This document shows, in pieces, positions 33,298 to 43,284 of a DNA stretch of 64,000 nt. The notes beneath the pieces are model-generated. The model worked only from the letters and a program-made list of their open reading frames with translations, ran no database searches and was not told the origin of the DNA. This stretch comes from Blastopirellula marina (lineage in GTDB: Bacteria; Planctomycetota; Planctomycetia; Pirellulales; Pirellulaceae): assembly GCF_002967765.1 (NCBI RefSeq), contig NZ_PUHY01000001.1, forward strand, positions 62,001-126,000. Reading direction: 5' to 3'. Positions within the stretch are counted from its first letter, which is position 1. Every line of letters starts with the position of its first letter. Both the position numbers and the translations under genes were made by a program.

Positions 33298-35826
33298 CTA
33301 GATCGGTTTGTTCCGATCGAGCGTTTCTCTCACGATACGTAGTAGCTGCTCATCGGTATACGGCTTTGCGAGGAACTGATCCATTTCCAGTTCCTCGCGA
33401 GGGACATTTTCTGGCCGCCACAACCCGCTGCTGGCGATTACTGGGATCTTAGGAAAGACCGATCGAATTCCCTTCGCCGTCTCTTGACCATTGATGCCAG
33501 GCATCATCATATCGACGACAACCAAATCGAACGGTTGCTTGGCATCGCGGCAAAGCTCGATCGCGTCGGTTCCGCTTTGGGCGGTGGTTACTTGGTAGTT
33601 GGAGTTGGTCAGGATGATTTCCGCCGTTTGAAGCATCAGCGATTCGTCATCAACGATTAAGATTGATTCTCCATGTCCGAGGGGAACTTCCACATCAATG
33701 GGCGTTTCTGACGGAATGGCTGGCGAGACCGCAACAGGCAGAAAGATCTGAAACGTCGTCCCTTCTCCTTCTCGGCTGAATACCTGTATATCGCCCCCGT
33801 GGCTACTGACAATTCCCATGGTGGTTGCCAACCCCAGTCCAGTCCCGCGGCCTTGTTCTTTGGTGGTAAAGAATGGATCAAAGATTCGATCCTGGATCTC
33901 GGGTGGAATTCCACTTCCCGTGTCTGCCACAGTAACGCGAACATAATCTCCTGGCGAAAGACTATCGTTTCCTGGCATTCCATCCTGGCGAACGAAAACG
34001 TTCTCAGCAGCCAAAGTCAAACAGCCCCCGTTCGGCATGGCGTCCCGTGAGTTGATCGCCAAGTTCATCAGAACCTGAGAAAGCTCTGTCGCGTCCCCAC
34101 TGACCGGTAGGACATCTTCTTTCAGCGCAACCTGAACTTCGATCGATTTTGGCAACGTGTGTTCCAGGATGCCAGCCGCTTCTTGGATGATGTCATGTAT
34201 GCTGACCTGCTTTCGCTCGGGATGTTGTCCGCCAGCGAAGGCCAGGAGCTTCTGAATCATCTGGCTGCCACGCTGTGCAGCCGCATCAATCGTTTCTGCC
34301 AAGCGGTTGACGTTGTCTTTACTGCGTTTGATCAAACGGGCACTCATCATGATCGGGGTCAGAACGTTGTTCAAATCATGAGCGATCCCTCCCGCCAATG
34401 TTCCGATACTTTGCAAACGTTGGCTGCGGCGGAGGCGTTCTTCTTCCGCCACACGATCTGTCACGTCGAACTGAATAATCAACTGGGCGAATGGTGCGCC
34501 TCCTTCATCGCGAATCAACGAGCGGCGATGCTCAACCTGAACGTGATTCCCTTGCCGATTACGCTCTGCGATTTGTGCCGTGAATACCCCTTTCTCCAAC
34601 AGTTCCTTGCGTCCGATTCGCCAGACATCGTTCTCTTCGGCATGCCGAATGTTCATTACCTCAGCGAACTTCCGGCCAATCGCATCTTCCTGGGCAATGC
34701 CATACGACGCCTCGGCGCCGGCACTCCAGAAGGTGATTACATCCTGCATGTCACAGACGATGATCGTATCGCGTACTTGGTTCAGAATCTCGCGCTGCTC
34801 TCGAATCTTCTCCTCACGAGCGCGCGTTTCACTCAGATCGCGGAAAATAAGTGTCATGAAGTTATCACCGCCCGCCGATGATTTCGCCAAGGTTCCTTGG
34901 TAGGGGAATTCCGTTCCGTTGCTGCGAACACAGCTTCCACCCTGAACGGCTTGGGCCGATTCGTTGTGGGCCAAAAACTCCTGCATCCCTGTCGCGACGA
35001 TCGCCTTTTGATTGGCCGGTATCCAGTCAAGGAACGACCTTCCTTGAGCTTTTTCCGAACTCGTCCCCATGCTCTTTGCCGCTGAGGGGTTGATTAGGCG
35101 AATCGTCAGATCGTTGTTAATCGCAATAATGCCATCGCGAGCCGAATCGATGACACTCGCAAGTTCGGCCTGATCGATACGCAGCTGTGACTCAGCTCGA
35201 TCACGACTGAGCCGATGCGAACGGGCAACCAGCATACTCGTCAACAGCAACACGACTGCCACTCCATTGCCCAACAAGAGAAAACGTTGGGAATTCAACA
35301 ATCGGACACGCGATTCTTCCTCTCTTCGATTGATGGCCTTCTTTTCAAACTCGAGGATCTCTTGCACCTCTTCGCGGATGCCATCCATGATCTCTTTTTC
35401 GTGCTGGTGCGATTGTTCGAGAGATTGATTGTTACTGCTCAGTTCGATTCCATGTTTCAATTCGCGGGCCAGGTCGTCGAGGAGTCCATGGAGTTTCTTC
35501 ACTCGCTCCTCCTGTTCTGGCAGGTCTTTCACTAGGTGATTTAAGTGCTCCACCTCGGTATCCGCGCGATCTCCAGCCGCGTGGTAAGGGTCGAGAAAAC
35601 TCTCGTCATCGGTCAATAAGAATCCGCGTTGACCAGTTTCCATCTCGTTGGCCGACTTCACGACATCGCGGGTTGCTTCGCGAATCGCGTAAGCATCGAC
35701 GATGAAGTCCGCGGCCCGTTCTACTTCGATGGTGTTGATGTACGTGGTCGCCCCCATGAAGAGCACGACCCCCAAAGCGACAAACATGGCGACATTCAAC
35801 CATGTTGTCGAGTTAAAGACATTCAT
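33298..35826 (-). CDS. Hybrid sensor histidine kinase (CHASE3-PAS-PAS-HisKA-HATPase-REC)
   Basis: The 842-residue membrane kinase has two helices (about 10-30 and 185-205) bracketing a CHASE3-like sensor domain with Thr-Gly-Gln-Arg-Gly. Two PAS domains lie at about 215-345 and 350-465. The H-box contains His483, and the ATPase domain has N, G1 and G2 boxes at about 590-700. The C-terminal receiver has Asp772. The start has GAGAAGG upstream. A sigma-54 response regulator gene lies divergently, 0.8 kb away, making it the likely partner. The signal sensed in the periplasm is unknown. Confidence 0.92.
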   Translation of the reverse strand: MNVFNSTTWLNVAMFVALGVVLFMGATTYINTIEVERAADFIVDAYAIREATRDVVKSANEMETGQRGFLLTDDESFLDPYHAAGDRADTEVEHLNHLVKDLPEQEERVKKLHGLLDDLARELKHGIELSSNNQSLEQSHQHEKEIMDGIREEVQEILEFEKKAINRREEESRVRLLNSQRFLLLGNGVAVVLLLTSMLVARSHRLSRDRAESQLRIDQAELASVIDSARDGIIAINNDLTIRLINPSAAKSMGTSSEKAQGRSFLDWIPANQKAIVATGMQEFLAHNESAQAVQGGSCVRSNGTEFPYQGTLAKSSAGGDNFMTLIFRDLSETRAREEKIREQREILNQVRDTIIVCDMQDVITFWSAGAEASYGIAQEDAIGRKFAEVMNIRHAEENDVWRIGRKELLEKGVFTAQIAERNRQGNHVQVEHRRSLIRDEGGAPFAQLIIQFDVTDRVAEEERLRRSQRLQSIGTLAGGIAHDLNNVLTPIMMSARLIKRSKDNVNRLAETIDAAAQRGSQMIQKLLAFAGGQHPERKQVSIHDIIQEAAGILEHTLPKSIEVQVALKEDVLPVSGDATELSQVLMNLAINSRDAMPNGGCLTLAAENVFVRQDGMPGNDSLSPGDYVRVTVADTGSGIPPEIQDRIFDPFFTTKEQGRGTGLGLATTMGIVSSHGGDIQVFSREGEGTTFQIFLPVAVSPAIPSETPIDVEVPLGHGESILIVDDESLMLQTAEIILTNSNYQVTTAQSGTDAIELCRDAKQPFDLVVVDMMMPGINGQETAKGIRSVFPKIPVIASSGLWRPENVPREELEMDQFLAKPYTDEQLLRIVRETLDRNKPI

Positions 35827-35968
35827 TCGGGCCTTCTCGCAGCATCATCAAAGAGATTGCGTTCTGCCGACTGTGGGGTGGAGACGGCGAATCGATAGTT
35901 CGTCTGAATTGTAGCTTTCTGTTCTCCTTGGGGGAATTGTCAGCGGTTTCAGGAAAAACTGCACGAAC

Positions 35969-35984
35969 TGGCACACGGACTGCT
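35969..35984 (+). promoter_or_regulatory. Sigma-54 promoter candidate before the 134-residue orphan gene
   Basis: TGGCAC at -24 and CTGCT at -12, with GG at 35970-35971 and GC at 35982-35983 exactly 10 bases apart. The flanking CTGGCACACG is shared with the second promoter at 38390-38405. The predicted start is near 35995, about 47 bases before the TTG at 36042. Confidence 0.7.
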
Positions 35985-36041
35985 TAACGGGAATTGGATG
36001 ATAGAGATCCCATGGATGAACCAATTCGGTGAGTAACTACC

Positions 36042-36446
36042 TTGTCGTACCTTTGTGAAATTCCGCTCCAATTGCTCAATCTGTATGCGGCAGCCGCAAA
36101 CCGATGGCGAGGCTGCGACTGGAAAACCGAGTTCGGACCTGCCCGGTTAAATCTAGCTAACCTAAGAAGTGTCCAACTGCATTTGCTCGTTTCTGCGACG
36201 GCTGGCCAAGAGTCGCAGAACTGGGCGGACGCGGAGTCATGGCTCCAGCAAGTCGAAAAAGACGCCCATCGAGCGGAAGATGCGGCTTACCGAGCGACCA
36301 GGCAATTTGTCGCTGGTGACTTGCGCGGAGCCGTGGCTTCGATTAACGAAGCGTGTGAACTCGAAGCGAAGTACCACGCGGAACTGATCTGGGCACCTCT
36401 TCGCGATTATCTGCGTCGGGAAGTCGAGAAATCACGCCACCACTAA
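36042..36446 (+). CDS. Small soluble protein of unknown function, sigma-54 controlled
   Basis: The 134-residue protein starts at a TTG with GGTGAG ten bases upstream. It is helical and soluble, with many Trp, Ala and charged residues. The second half contains Arg-Ala-Glu-Asp-Ala-Ala-Tyr-Arg-Ala-type helices, and the end is His-His. I recognize no family. It sits between the kinase and the response-regulator genes, under a sigma-54 promoter candidate, so it is probably an output or feedback component of this two-component system. No better in-frame start is visible. Confidence 0.55.
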   Translation: MSYLCEIPLQLLNLYAAAANRWRGCDWKTEFGPARLNLANLRSVQLHLLVSATAGQESQNWADAESWLQQVEKDAHRAEDAAYRATRQFVAGDLRGAVASINEACELEAKYHAELIWAPLRDYLRREVEKSRHH

Positions 36447-36629
36447 GCCCCACCCATCTCTCCCGAATTCCCACATCACCGGTCAACTCTTGATCGATCG
36501 GTACAATATTGAATCGCCAATCTATAGTTTACGTGAAAATAGATGAGCCACAGTAGATCGACGTTTCACGACGAGTTGGCCATAATATCAGCGACCAACC
36601 AACAACTTTTGCCAACGAGACCGACCGCC

Positions 36630-38090
36630 ATGATCAAACTATTGGTCGTCGACGACGAACAGCTAATCCTCGACTGCTTTCTGTATGGGTTCACACCGCC
36701 CGATTATCAGATTATCGTCGCCAAAACGGCGCGGGAAGCATTAGAGCTGTTTCCAACCGAACGTCCTGATGTCGTGTTGCTCGATGTTCGCCTGCCGGAC
36801 ATGTCCGGGCTCGACCTCTTCGCTAAGCTAAATGAACTCGACAGTCGCACGCCCATCATTTTGATGACGGGGCACGGAACGGCAAGCACAGCAATCGAGG
36901 CGATGCGATCAGGTGCTTACGACTATATCTTGAAGCCTCTTGATGTCGATCAACTTGCGGTGCTAATTGATTCAGCTGCTGAGACGAGTCGTATGATGCG
37001 TACTCCAGCGCGGCTTCCCAGTGACGAACCGACCGAGGTAGAAACCGATTTGTTGGTGGGGCAATGCGACGCGATGCAGGAAGTGTATCGGTCGATCGGT
37101 CGTGTAGCCCGACAGAATGTCACTGCACTCATTCTGGGAGAAAGCGGTACAGGCAAGGAAGTCGTTGCACGGGCCATTTACCATTACAGTAAACGTTCGC
37201 AGCAACGGTTCCTGGCAATCAACTGCGCGGCGATTCCTGAGCAGTTACTGGAAAGCGAACTGTTCGGCCACGAAAAGGGCGCGTTCACCGGTGCTGACCA
37301 TCGGAAGATTGGTAAATTCGAGCTCGCTAGTAACGGCACGCTTTTTCTGGACGAAATCGGCGATATGACACCGCTGATGCAGACCAAGATTTTGCGTGTA
37401 CTGCAAGATCAGACTTTCGAGCGTGTTGGCGGTGACGAAACGATTCGCACCAACGCCAGAATCATTGCGGCCACAAATCGAGATTTGCAGGAAGCGATCC
37501 GAGAGGGCAGCTTTCGGAGCGATCTTTACTATCGCCTGAATGTCTACACGATTCACTTGCCACCACTTCGCGAGCGTGTGGAGGATATTCCGCTGTTGGT
37601 CGACCACTTTCTCACCAAGTATGGGACGGCATTGGAACGTTCGATGACGGCGGTTGCACCGGAGACGATGGAGGTACTTTCGCGGTACCCTTGGCCCGGC
37701 AACGTACGAGAACTCCAAAGTGCGATTCAACATGCCCTACTGGAAGCGACAGGTCCCGTTTTGGTACCCGCCTTTCTGCCAGCCTCGATTCGCGAGACGA
37801 CGTCTGGCGAGGATGTCCCCGTAGAAGATCAGTCGGAACCAGCTCAGCAGCCGACCGATGGTAATGCTCGCTTGGCTCGCAAACTACTCCAAGCCGATTC
37901 CTACAACATATTGGCAGAAGTTGTGAATCGAGCGGAGCGGGAAGCGATTATCGAAGTGCTTCAAGAAACTGAATGCAATCTAACAACCGCCGCTCGGCGT
38001 TTGGGAATAAGCCGCACGACGCTAAGAACAAAGCTGCGAACGCTCAAGATCTCGCTTGAGCACACCGCCGAAGCACAAGAGCCGGGCTAG
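36630..38090 (+). CDS. NtrC-family sigma-54 response regulator
   Basis: The 486-residue regulator has a receiver domain (1-120) with the acidic pair Asp8-Asp9, phospho-acceptor Asp52 and the Lys of Leu-Lys-Pro. The AAA+ domain (about 140-380) has Walker A Gly-Glu-Ser-Gly-Thr-Gly-Lys, the GAFTGA loop and Walker B Phe-Leu-Asp-Glu-Ile-Gly. A Fis-type helix-turn-helix lies at the C-terminus. The frame is open to an ATG at 36543, but receiver domains begin as at 36630; neither start has a clear ribosome-binding site. Unlike the activator at 2905, all receiver residues are intact. The nearby hybrid kinase is its probable phosphate source. Confidence 0.92.
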   Translation: MIKLLVVDDEQLILDCFLYGFTPPDYQIIVAKTAREALELFPTERPDVVLLDVRLPDMSGLDLFAKLNELDSRTPIILMTGHGTASTAIEAMRSGAYDYILKPLDVDQLAVLIDSAAETSRMMRTPARLPSDEPTEVETDLLVGQCDAMQEVYRSIGRVARQNVTALILGESGTGKEVVARAIYHYSKRSQQRFLAINCAAIPEQLLESELFGHEKGAFTGADHRKIGKFELASNGTLFLDEIGDMTPLMQTKILRVLQDQTFERVGGDETIRTNARIIAATNRDLQEAIREGSFRSDLYYRLNVYTIHLPPLRERVEDIPLLVDHFLTKYGTALERSMTAVAPETMEVLSRYPWPGNVRELQSAIQHALLEATGPVLVPAFLPASIRETTSGEDVPVEDQSEPAQQPTDGNARLARKLLQADSYNILAEVVNRAEREAIIEVLQETECNLTTAARRLGISRTTLRTKLRTLKISLEHTAEAQEPG

Positions 38091-38141
38091 GGGATAGCCC
38101 GGCGTCTTGAACCAGCGAGGTGGGAAGCAAGGAAAGCAGTA

Positions 38142-38282
38142 TTACCGACCCGTATGATGGTGGGACGGGGAGGTGTGGTTTAGGAAAGCCAATCGGCCGA
38201 AATGGAACGTCGAAGCTTGGGCCATTGAAGCGGTCGAAGCTAAAGCAACCAGCAACATCGCGGCAATCAGTGTCTTTTTCAT
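38142..38282 (-). CDS. 46-residue secreted peptide
   Basis: A short gene with a strong GAGGAGT ribosome-binding site eight bases before its ATG. It encodes a textbook signal peptide: Met-Lys-Lys, a hydrophobic core and Met-Ala-Gln-Ala near residue 23. The mature peptide of about 23 residues is rich in His, Ser and Phe and ends His-His-His-Thr-Gly-Arg. It has a sigma-54 promoter candidate about 100 bp upstream and runs convergent to the response-regulator gene. No family is recognized. The ribosome-binding site plus signal peptide make it a real gene in my view. Confidence 0.6.
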   Translation of the reverse strand: MKKTLIAAMLLVALASTASMAQASTFHFGRLAFLNHTSPSHHHTGR

Positions 38283-38389
38283 GGGATAAACTCCTCAGTG
38301 CATGGTCAGAATGGGGCTCTGACAAAATGGTGGGGAAGCCCGGCAAATTCATCTTTGCGAAAGGGTTCCCGGTGTCTGAGAATCCCATA

Positions 38390-38405
38390 TGCACAACGTG
38401 TGCCA
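38390..38405 (-). promoter_or_regulatory. Sigma-54 promoter candidate for the secreted peptide
   Basis: On the minus strand TGGCAC (38405-38400) and GTGCA (38394-38390) give GG and GC exactly 10 bases apart. The element shares CTGGCACACG with the promoter at 35969. The predicted start is near 38379, giving a leader of about 97 bases. The gene-free stretch 38283-38706 otherwise holds only the palindrome below. Confidence 0.65.
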
Positions 38406-38489
38406 GAACCGATTTACGGGCGATTATGCCGATTTAAGCGAGCTGTAAGGCCAATTAGTGCCTTGTTAAGCGGACACAACTGGCCGAAA

Positions 38490-38506
38490 CGACCAATTCT
38501 TGGTCG
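38490..38506. promoter_or_regulatory. Palindrome, candidate enhancer site of the response regulator
   Basis: CGACCAA-TTC-TTGGTCG is a perfect 17-bp palindrome about 90 bp upstream of the -24 element at 38404. Position and symmetry suit an NtrC-type binding site. Confidence 0.45.
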
Positions 38507-38706
38507 GTATCTTGTTTTCTGATAGTAGCGGCGTCTCATCACGGTAATCTGAGCTACTCCCGGGTAGGAATTCGCTGTCAAAATCAGTTTGAAATGGCAA
38601 CGTTTTTAGGAAGAATCGACCCTAATCTGTTAGAATGAGGGAGACCGATTCCGACCTGCTCATCATTTGCCTACCTAATTCCTCCCTCCCCTTCCCCGAG
38701 CAAACC

Positions 38707-41700
38707 ATGCGGCGCCTTGCTCTGCTATTGCTGTTGCCTTGGATCACTTGTATCAGTGCGAACGCGATATGTAATGCCGAAGAGCCGATTGACTTCAATC
38801 GTCAGATTCGTCCGATTTTGTCCGATCGCTGCTTTCATTGCCATGGACCAGACGATGATCATCGCGAAGCTGGGTTCCGTCTGGACGACCGCCAGAGCGC
38901 CACGACGGAAGCCGACTCTGGCGAATTGCCAATCATGCCGGGAAATTCTGCCGAAAGCGAGCTGATCCATCGCGTTGCATCGACCGACGATTCGCTCCGG
39001 ATGCCTCCCTCCGATTCGAACAAGCCACAGCTCTCCGCCGACGAGATCGAGCTGCTCACAAAATGGATCGATCAGGGAGCCGATTTCCAAAGGCATTGGT
39101 CATTCGTCCCACCAACCCGTCCCCAGTTACCTAAGGTCGAGCAGGCAGAGTGGGTTCGTAACCCGATCGATCGCTTCGTCCTCGCCCGAATCGAAGAGCA
39201 AAGACTTGCACCGTCACCTGAGGCCGACAAGCGGACTTTGATTCGCCGAGTGACGCTCGATCTCACCGGACTTCCACCGACGCCAGCAGAGGTCGAGCAG
39301 TTCCTAGCTGACGAATCGCCGAAAGCTTACGAGCGGCTCGTCGATCGGTTGTTGGCCTCTCCACGTTACGGCGAACGGATGGCTTGGCCTTGGCTTGATG
39401 CAGCTCGTTACGCCGACACAAACGGTTATCAAGGCGACCCAGAACGAACCATGTGGCCCTGGCGTGATTGGGTAGTCGATGCGTTAAACAACAACATGCC
39501 GTTCGATCAATTTACGATTGAACAGCTCGCTGGTGATCAGATTCCTGAGGCCACGCACGCCCAGGTCATCGCCTCAGGCTTCAATCGCAATCATATGCAT
39601 AACGGCGAAGGGGGACGCATCGCGGAAGAAACACGTGTCGAGAACGTTTTTGACCGTACCGAGACCACCGCAACCGTTTGGTTGGGGCTGACATACACGT
39701 GCTGCCGCTGTCACACCCATAAGTTCGATCCAATCTCGCACACCGAGTATTACGCCTTCTACGACTTCTTCAATCAGACGTCCGAGGGAGGAGGCATTCG
39801 CGGTGGTGCCGTACCCCCGTTCGTGCCGTACGTTTCTCCGGAAAACCAACAAAAGCTGGAGACCTACGCACAACAGCTTGCGGCCCTACGAAAGACGCTT
39901 CTGAAAGACGACCCCGCAGCAGACGAAGCCCAAGCCAAGTGGCAGGAACGCGTCCGCCGCGAAAGCGCCTGGACATTTCCGGCGATCGTCGAAGTTCAAA
40001 CGGGCGGCCAATCGCAGCTCTCTACACTCGATGATGGTTCACTTCGTGCTGAAGGGGCCAGGCCCGATCAAGATGTTTATACGATCGTGGCGCGCACAGA
40101 CCGCTTGAATAATAAAGCAATCCGTTTGGAGGCGCTATCCGACAAGATTTCCTCTCCGACTGGAAGCACTGGCCGAGCCGACAACGGCAACGCAGTGCTT
40201 AGCGAGTTCGAAGTTTTCATTCGCCCAGAAACAGACCCTACGGCCAAGTTTCGGCCGGTGAAAATCGTCAAGGGCACCGCAGAGCACGCGCAATCTGGCC
40301 TTGGTGTCGAACAAGCTTTCGACGGTATCAATGGCGGCGGAGGTGGCTGGGCGATGGAAGGATTCAACCGCAAAGACAGCAATACAGCTATCTTCTACCT
40401 CGACCAGCCGTTTGGGTTTGAAGGAGGCACCGAGATACGTTTCGTCCTTCGCTGCGAGTCGCGACACATCGCCCACACATTAGCACGTGTTCGCTTGTCG
40501 GTAGGCTCTGGCGAAACGGAAGGAGTTCTTCCTTCCGAAGTTCAAAATGCCTTGGCAAAATCGCCCGAACAGCTTACCGCGAAAGAGCAGCAGACACTTC
40601 GCCAGGAATTTCGCGCGAAGCATTACCATCAGGAAGGAGCAGGCGAGGATTCCTATGCGGCGATTGCCAAACGAATCGAAAAGCTCGAGTCGCAATCGAA
40701 ATCACTCCGAGACGCTTCGGAGAAAATCAAAGTGATGATCATGGATACGCTAGATAAGCCACGCGAGACGCGTATCCTTGAGAAAGGTTTGTACAACAAG
40801 CCGATTGGCGATGCCGTCGCGCCCGATGTTCCTGGTGTGCTGCCAGGACTACCCGAAGAGGCAACTCGCAATCGATTGACGCTGGCTAAATGGCTCGTCT
40901 CGCCCGACCATCCCCTCACGGCGCGAGTAACCGTGAATCGATACTGGCAGTTGTTCTTTGGTCAAGGGATTGTGCGAACGCCAGAAGACTTTGGTACGCA
41001 GGGCAAGTTACCAACCCATCCAGAACTTCTCGATTGGTTAGCGGTCGAATTCGTCGAGAGCGGCTGGGATGTTAAAGCGATACATCGTCTGATCGTTACT
41101 AGTTCGACCTATCGACAATCGTCACAAGCTACCGCCGAGAAGCGAGAAGCTGACCCAGCAAATTTTTTCCTGGCACGGCAATCACGCCACCGACTTCCCT
41201 CTTGGATGCTGCGAGACCAAGCGTTATTCGTTGGCAATCTTGCTTCCTTGCGAATGGGCGGACCTCCCGTTAAGCCGTACCAACCAGAGGGGATATGGGC
41301 AGAGGCAACCTTCGGAAAGAAAAAGTACCAGCGTGATAACGGCGAGGCTCTTTATCGTCGTAGCTTGTATGTGTTCTGGCGGCGGATCGTGGGACCAACA
41401 ATGTTCTTCGATGTAGCCAACCGCCAAACTTGCAGCGTGAAGACAGCGATTACCAACACGCCACTACATGCGTTAACGACGCTCAATGATATTACTTACG
41501 TCGAGGCCGCTCGTGGGCTGGCAACTAAAGTGATTCACGCCTCGGACGAGCCATCTCAGCGAATTCGGGATGTATTTCTGACGCTCACCTCAAGAGAAGT
41601 GACCGAGCAGGAACTTGCCATCCTTTTGGATCGGTACCAGGTGCTCCAAAGCGTGTTCGCCCAAAGCGAAGAAGATGCCCAAAAGCTGTTAGCGATCGGT

Positions 41701-41802
41701 GAGGCTCCTCGGGACCAGTCGATCGACCTTGCCGAGTTAGCGACGATGACCGCCCTGTGCAATACCTTGATGAACCTTGACGAGGCTCTGAGTCGACCAT
41801 GA
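38707..41802 (+). CDS. Secreted cytochrome/DUF1549/DUF1553 planctomycete protein
   Basis: The protein has 1031 residues from the ATG at 38707, where a signal peptide begins; the frame is open to 38635. A planctomycete cytochrome-C-like domain has one Cys-x-x-Cys-His heme motif (Cys-Phe-His-Cys-His). DUF1549 starts at Asn-Pro-Ile-Asp-Arg-Phe-Val near residue 150. DUF1553, with Arg-Val-Thr-Val-Asn-Arg-Tyr-Trp, lies in the C-terminal third. These proteins are abundant in planctomycetes and proposed to act in periplasmic polysaccharide breakdown with a DUF1501 partner. Stop and next start overlap (ATGA), so both are made together. Confidence 0.9.
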   Translation: MRRLALLLLLPWITCISANAICNAEEPIDFNRQIRPILSDRCFHCHGPDDDHREAGFRLDDRQSATTEADSGELPIMPGNSAESELIHRVASTDDSLRMPPSDSNKPQLSADEIELLTKWIDQGADFQRHWSFVPPTRPQLPKVEQAEWVRNPIDRFVLARIEEQRLAPSPEADKRTLIRRVTLDLTGLPPTPAEVEQFLADESPKAYERLVDRLLASPRYGERMAWPWLDAARYADTNGYQGDPERTMWPWRDWVVDALNNNMPFDQFTIEQLAGDQIPEATHAQVIASGFNRNHMHNGEGGRIAEETRVENVFDRTETTATVWLGLTYTCCRCHTHKFDPISHTEYYAFYDFFNQTSEGGGIRGGAVPPFVPYVSPENQQKLETYAQQLAALRKTLLKDDPAADEAQAKWQERVRRESAWTFPAIVEVQTGGQSQLSTLDDGSLRAEGARPDQDVYTIVARTDRLNNKAIRLEALSDKISSPTGSTGRADNGNAVLSEFEVFIRPETDPTAKFRPVKIVKGTAEHAQSGLGVEQAFDGINGGGGGWAMEGFNRKDSNTAIFYLDQPFGFEGGTEIRFVLRCESRHIAHTLARVRLSVGSGETEGVLPSEVQNALAKSPEQLTAKEQQTLRQEFRAKHYHQEGAGEDSYAAIAKRIEKLESQSKSLRDASEKIKVMIMDTLDKPRETRILEKGLYNKPIGDAVAPDVPGVLPGLPEEATRNRLTLAKWLVSPDHPLTARVTVNRYWQLFFGQGIVRTPEDFGTQGKLPTHPELLDWLAVEFVESGWDVKAIHRLIVTSSTYRQSSQATAEKREADPANFFLARQSRHRLPSWMLRDQALFVGNLASLRMGGPPVKPYQPEGIWAEATFGKKKYQRDNGEALYRRSLYVFWRRIVGPTMFFDVANRQTCSVKTAITNTPLHALTTLNDITYVEAARGLATKVIHASDEPSQRIRDVFLTLTSREVTEQELAILLDRYQVLQSVFAQSEEDAQKLLAIGEAPRDQSIDLAELATMTALCNTLMNLDEALSRP

Positions 41803-43271
41803 CGCGACCAACTGTATCCTCTCCACAAGTTGAACATGCAATCCAGATGACGCGCCGCCAACTACTCGGACGGTGTGGTATCGGGTTGGGCAGTGTGGCC
41901 CTAGGTTCTTTAGTTGGCAACCAACAGGCTGGGGCCGCGACGTCGAACGGCTTGCCAGTATTGCCCCACTTTGCTCCGAAAGCGAAACGGGTGATTTACT
42001 TGTTTCAGAACGGCGCTCCTTCGCACACCGATTTGTTTGACTACAAACCAAAGCTAAAGGAGATGCACGGTGTGCAGATCCCGGACGAAGTTGTCGGCGG
42101 AGCCCGCTTCAGCACGATGACCGGCGGTCAAACCGCGCGGCCTTGCTTGGCCCCGATTACCAAGTTTGCTCAGCGTGGCGAGTGCGGAGCCTGGATCGCG
42201 GAAGACTTCCTACCCAAAACGGCAGGGATTGTCGACAAGCTTTGTTTCGTTAAGTCGATGCACACCACGCAAGTGAATCATGCCCCTGCGATCACCTTTT
42301 TTCTAACCGGGGCTGAGATGGCGGGACGGCCCAGCATGGGAGCTTGGTTAACGTACGGCTTAGGGGCTGAGACCGAGGAACTGCCGTCTTACGTCGTGAT
42401 GACCAGTCGCGATAAGGAAGCTTCGTGCGGACAGATCTTTTACGACTTCTATTGGGGAAGTGGCTTCCTGCCCAGCAAGTATCAAGGCGTCAAGTTCCGG
42501 GGTTCGGGCGATCCGGTACTTTATCTTTCCAACCCAGACGGCATCAGCCGAGAGATGCGGCGCGGCTTGCTTGATGATCTTTCCCGGCTAAACGCCATGG
42601 AGGAGGAAAAGACGGGCGATCCAGAAATCGGTACCCGGGTTGCCCAGTACGAGATGGCGTACAAGATGCAGGCCTCAGTTCCCGAACTGACCGACTTTAC
42701 CCAAGAGCCGCAGCACATTCTCGACATGTATGGACCGGATGTACAACGAAAGGGGTCGTACGCATATAACTGCTTGATGGCCCGCCGTCTGGCCGAACGT
42801 GGCGTCCGTTTTGTACAGGTGATGCATGCCGGTTGGGACCAGCACCGCAATTTGAATACGCAGCTGAAGATCCAGTGCACCGATACAGATGCACCGAGCG
42901 CGGCCCTAGTGAAAGACTTGGAGCAACGTGGGCTGCTGGACGACACACTGGTGATCTGGGGTGGCGAGTTCGGCCGAACACCATTCTTACAGGGTGCGAT
43001 TAGCGAAACAAAAACTTGGGGTCGCGATCATCACCCTTACGCGTTTACCTTGTGGATGGCCGGAGGCGGAGTCAAGCCCGGTATCTCGTACGGCGAATCG
43101 GACGAATTCGGTCACAATGCAGCGGTCGATAAAGTCCACGTCCATGACCTGCAAGCAACCATCTTTCACTTGTTGGGGATCGATCACGAGAAATTCACGT
43201 TCCGATTCCAAGGCCGCGACTTTCGCCTGACCGACGTGCATGGCGAGTTGATCCGACCGATCTTGACGTAA
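41799..43271 (+). CDS. Tat-exported DUF1501 protein
   Basis: The 490-residue protein carries a twin-arginine signal (Thr-Arg-Arg-Gln-Leu-Leu-Gly) around residue 20 followed by a hydrophobic stretch. The remainder is a DUF1501 domain of the alkaline-phosphatase/sulfatase superfamily type, with Asn-Gly-Ala-Pro-Ser-His-Thr-Asp-Leu-Phe and a C-terminal Gly-Arg-Thr-Pro and Asp-His-His-Pro metal-site region. It overlaps the previous gene by 4 bp. The two form a standard planctomycete pair; the substrate is unknown. Confidence 0.9.
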   Translation: MTRPTVSSPQVEHAIQMTRRQLLGRCGIGLGSVALGSLVGNQQAGAATSNGLPVLPHFAPKAKRVIYLFQNGAPSHTDLFDYKPKLKEMHGVQIPDEVVGGARFSTMTGGQTARPCLAPITKFAQRGECGAWIAEDFLPKTAGIVDKLCFVKSMHTTQVNHAPAITFFLTGAEMAGRPSMGAWLTYGLGAETEELPSYVVMTSRDKEASCGQIFYDFYWGSGFLPSKYQGVKFRGSGDPVLYLSNPDGISREMRRGLLDDLSRLNAMEEEKTGDPEIGTRVAQYEMAYKMQASVPELTDFTQEPQHILDMYGPDVQRKGSYAYNCLMARRLAERGVRFVQVMHAGWDQHRNLNTQLKIQCTDTDAPSAALVKDLEQRGLLDDTLVIWGGEFGRTPFLQGAISETKTWGRDHHPYAFTLWMAGGGVKPGISYGESDEFGHNAAVDKVHVHDLQATIFHLLGIDHEKFTFRFQGRDFRLTDVHGELIRPILT

Positions 43272-43284
43272 CCCCGAACGAAAA

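Noticed and set aside
34159-34881. 240-codon open frame opposite the histidine kinase gene
   Set aside because: Antisense shadow across PAS, HisKA and ATPase domain coding sequence.
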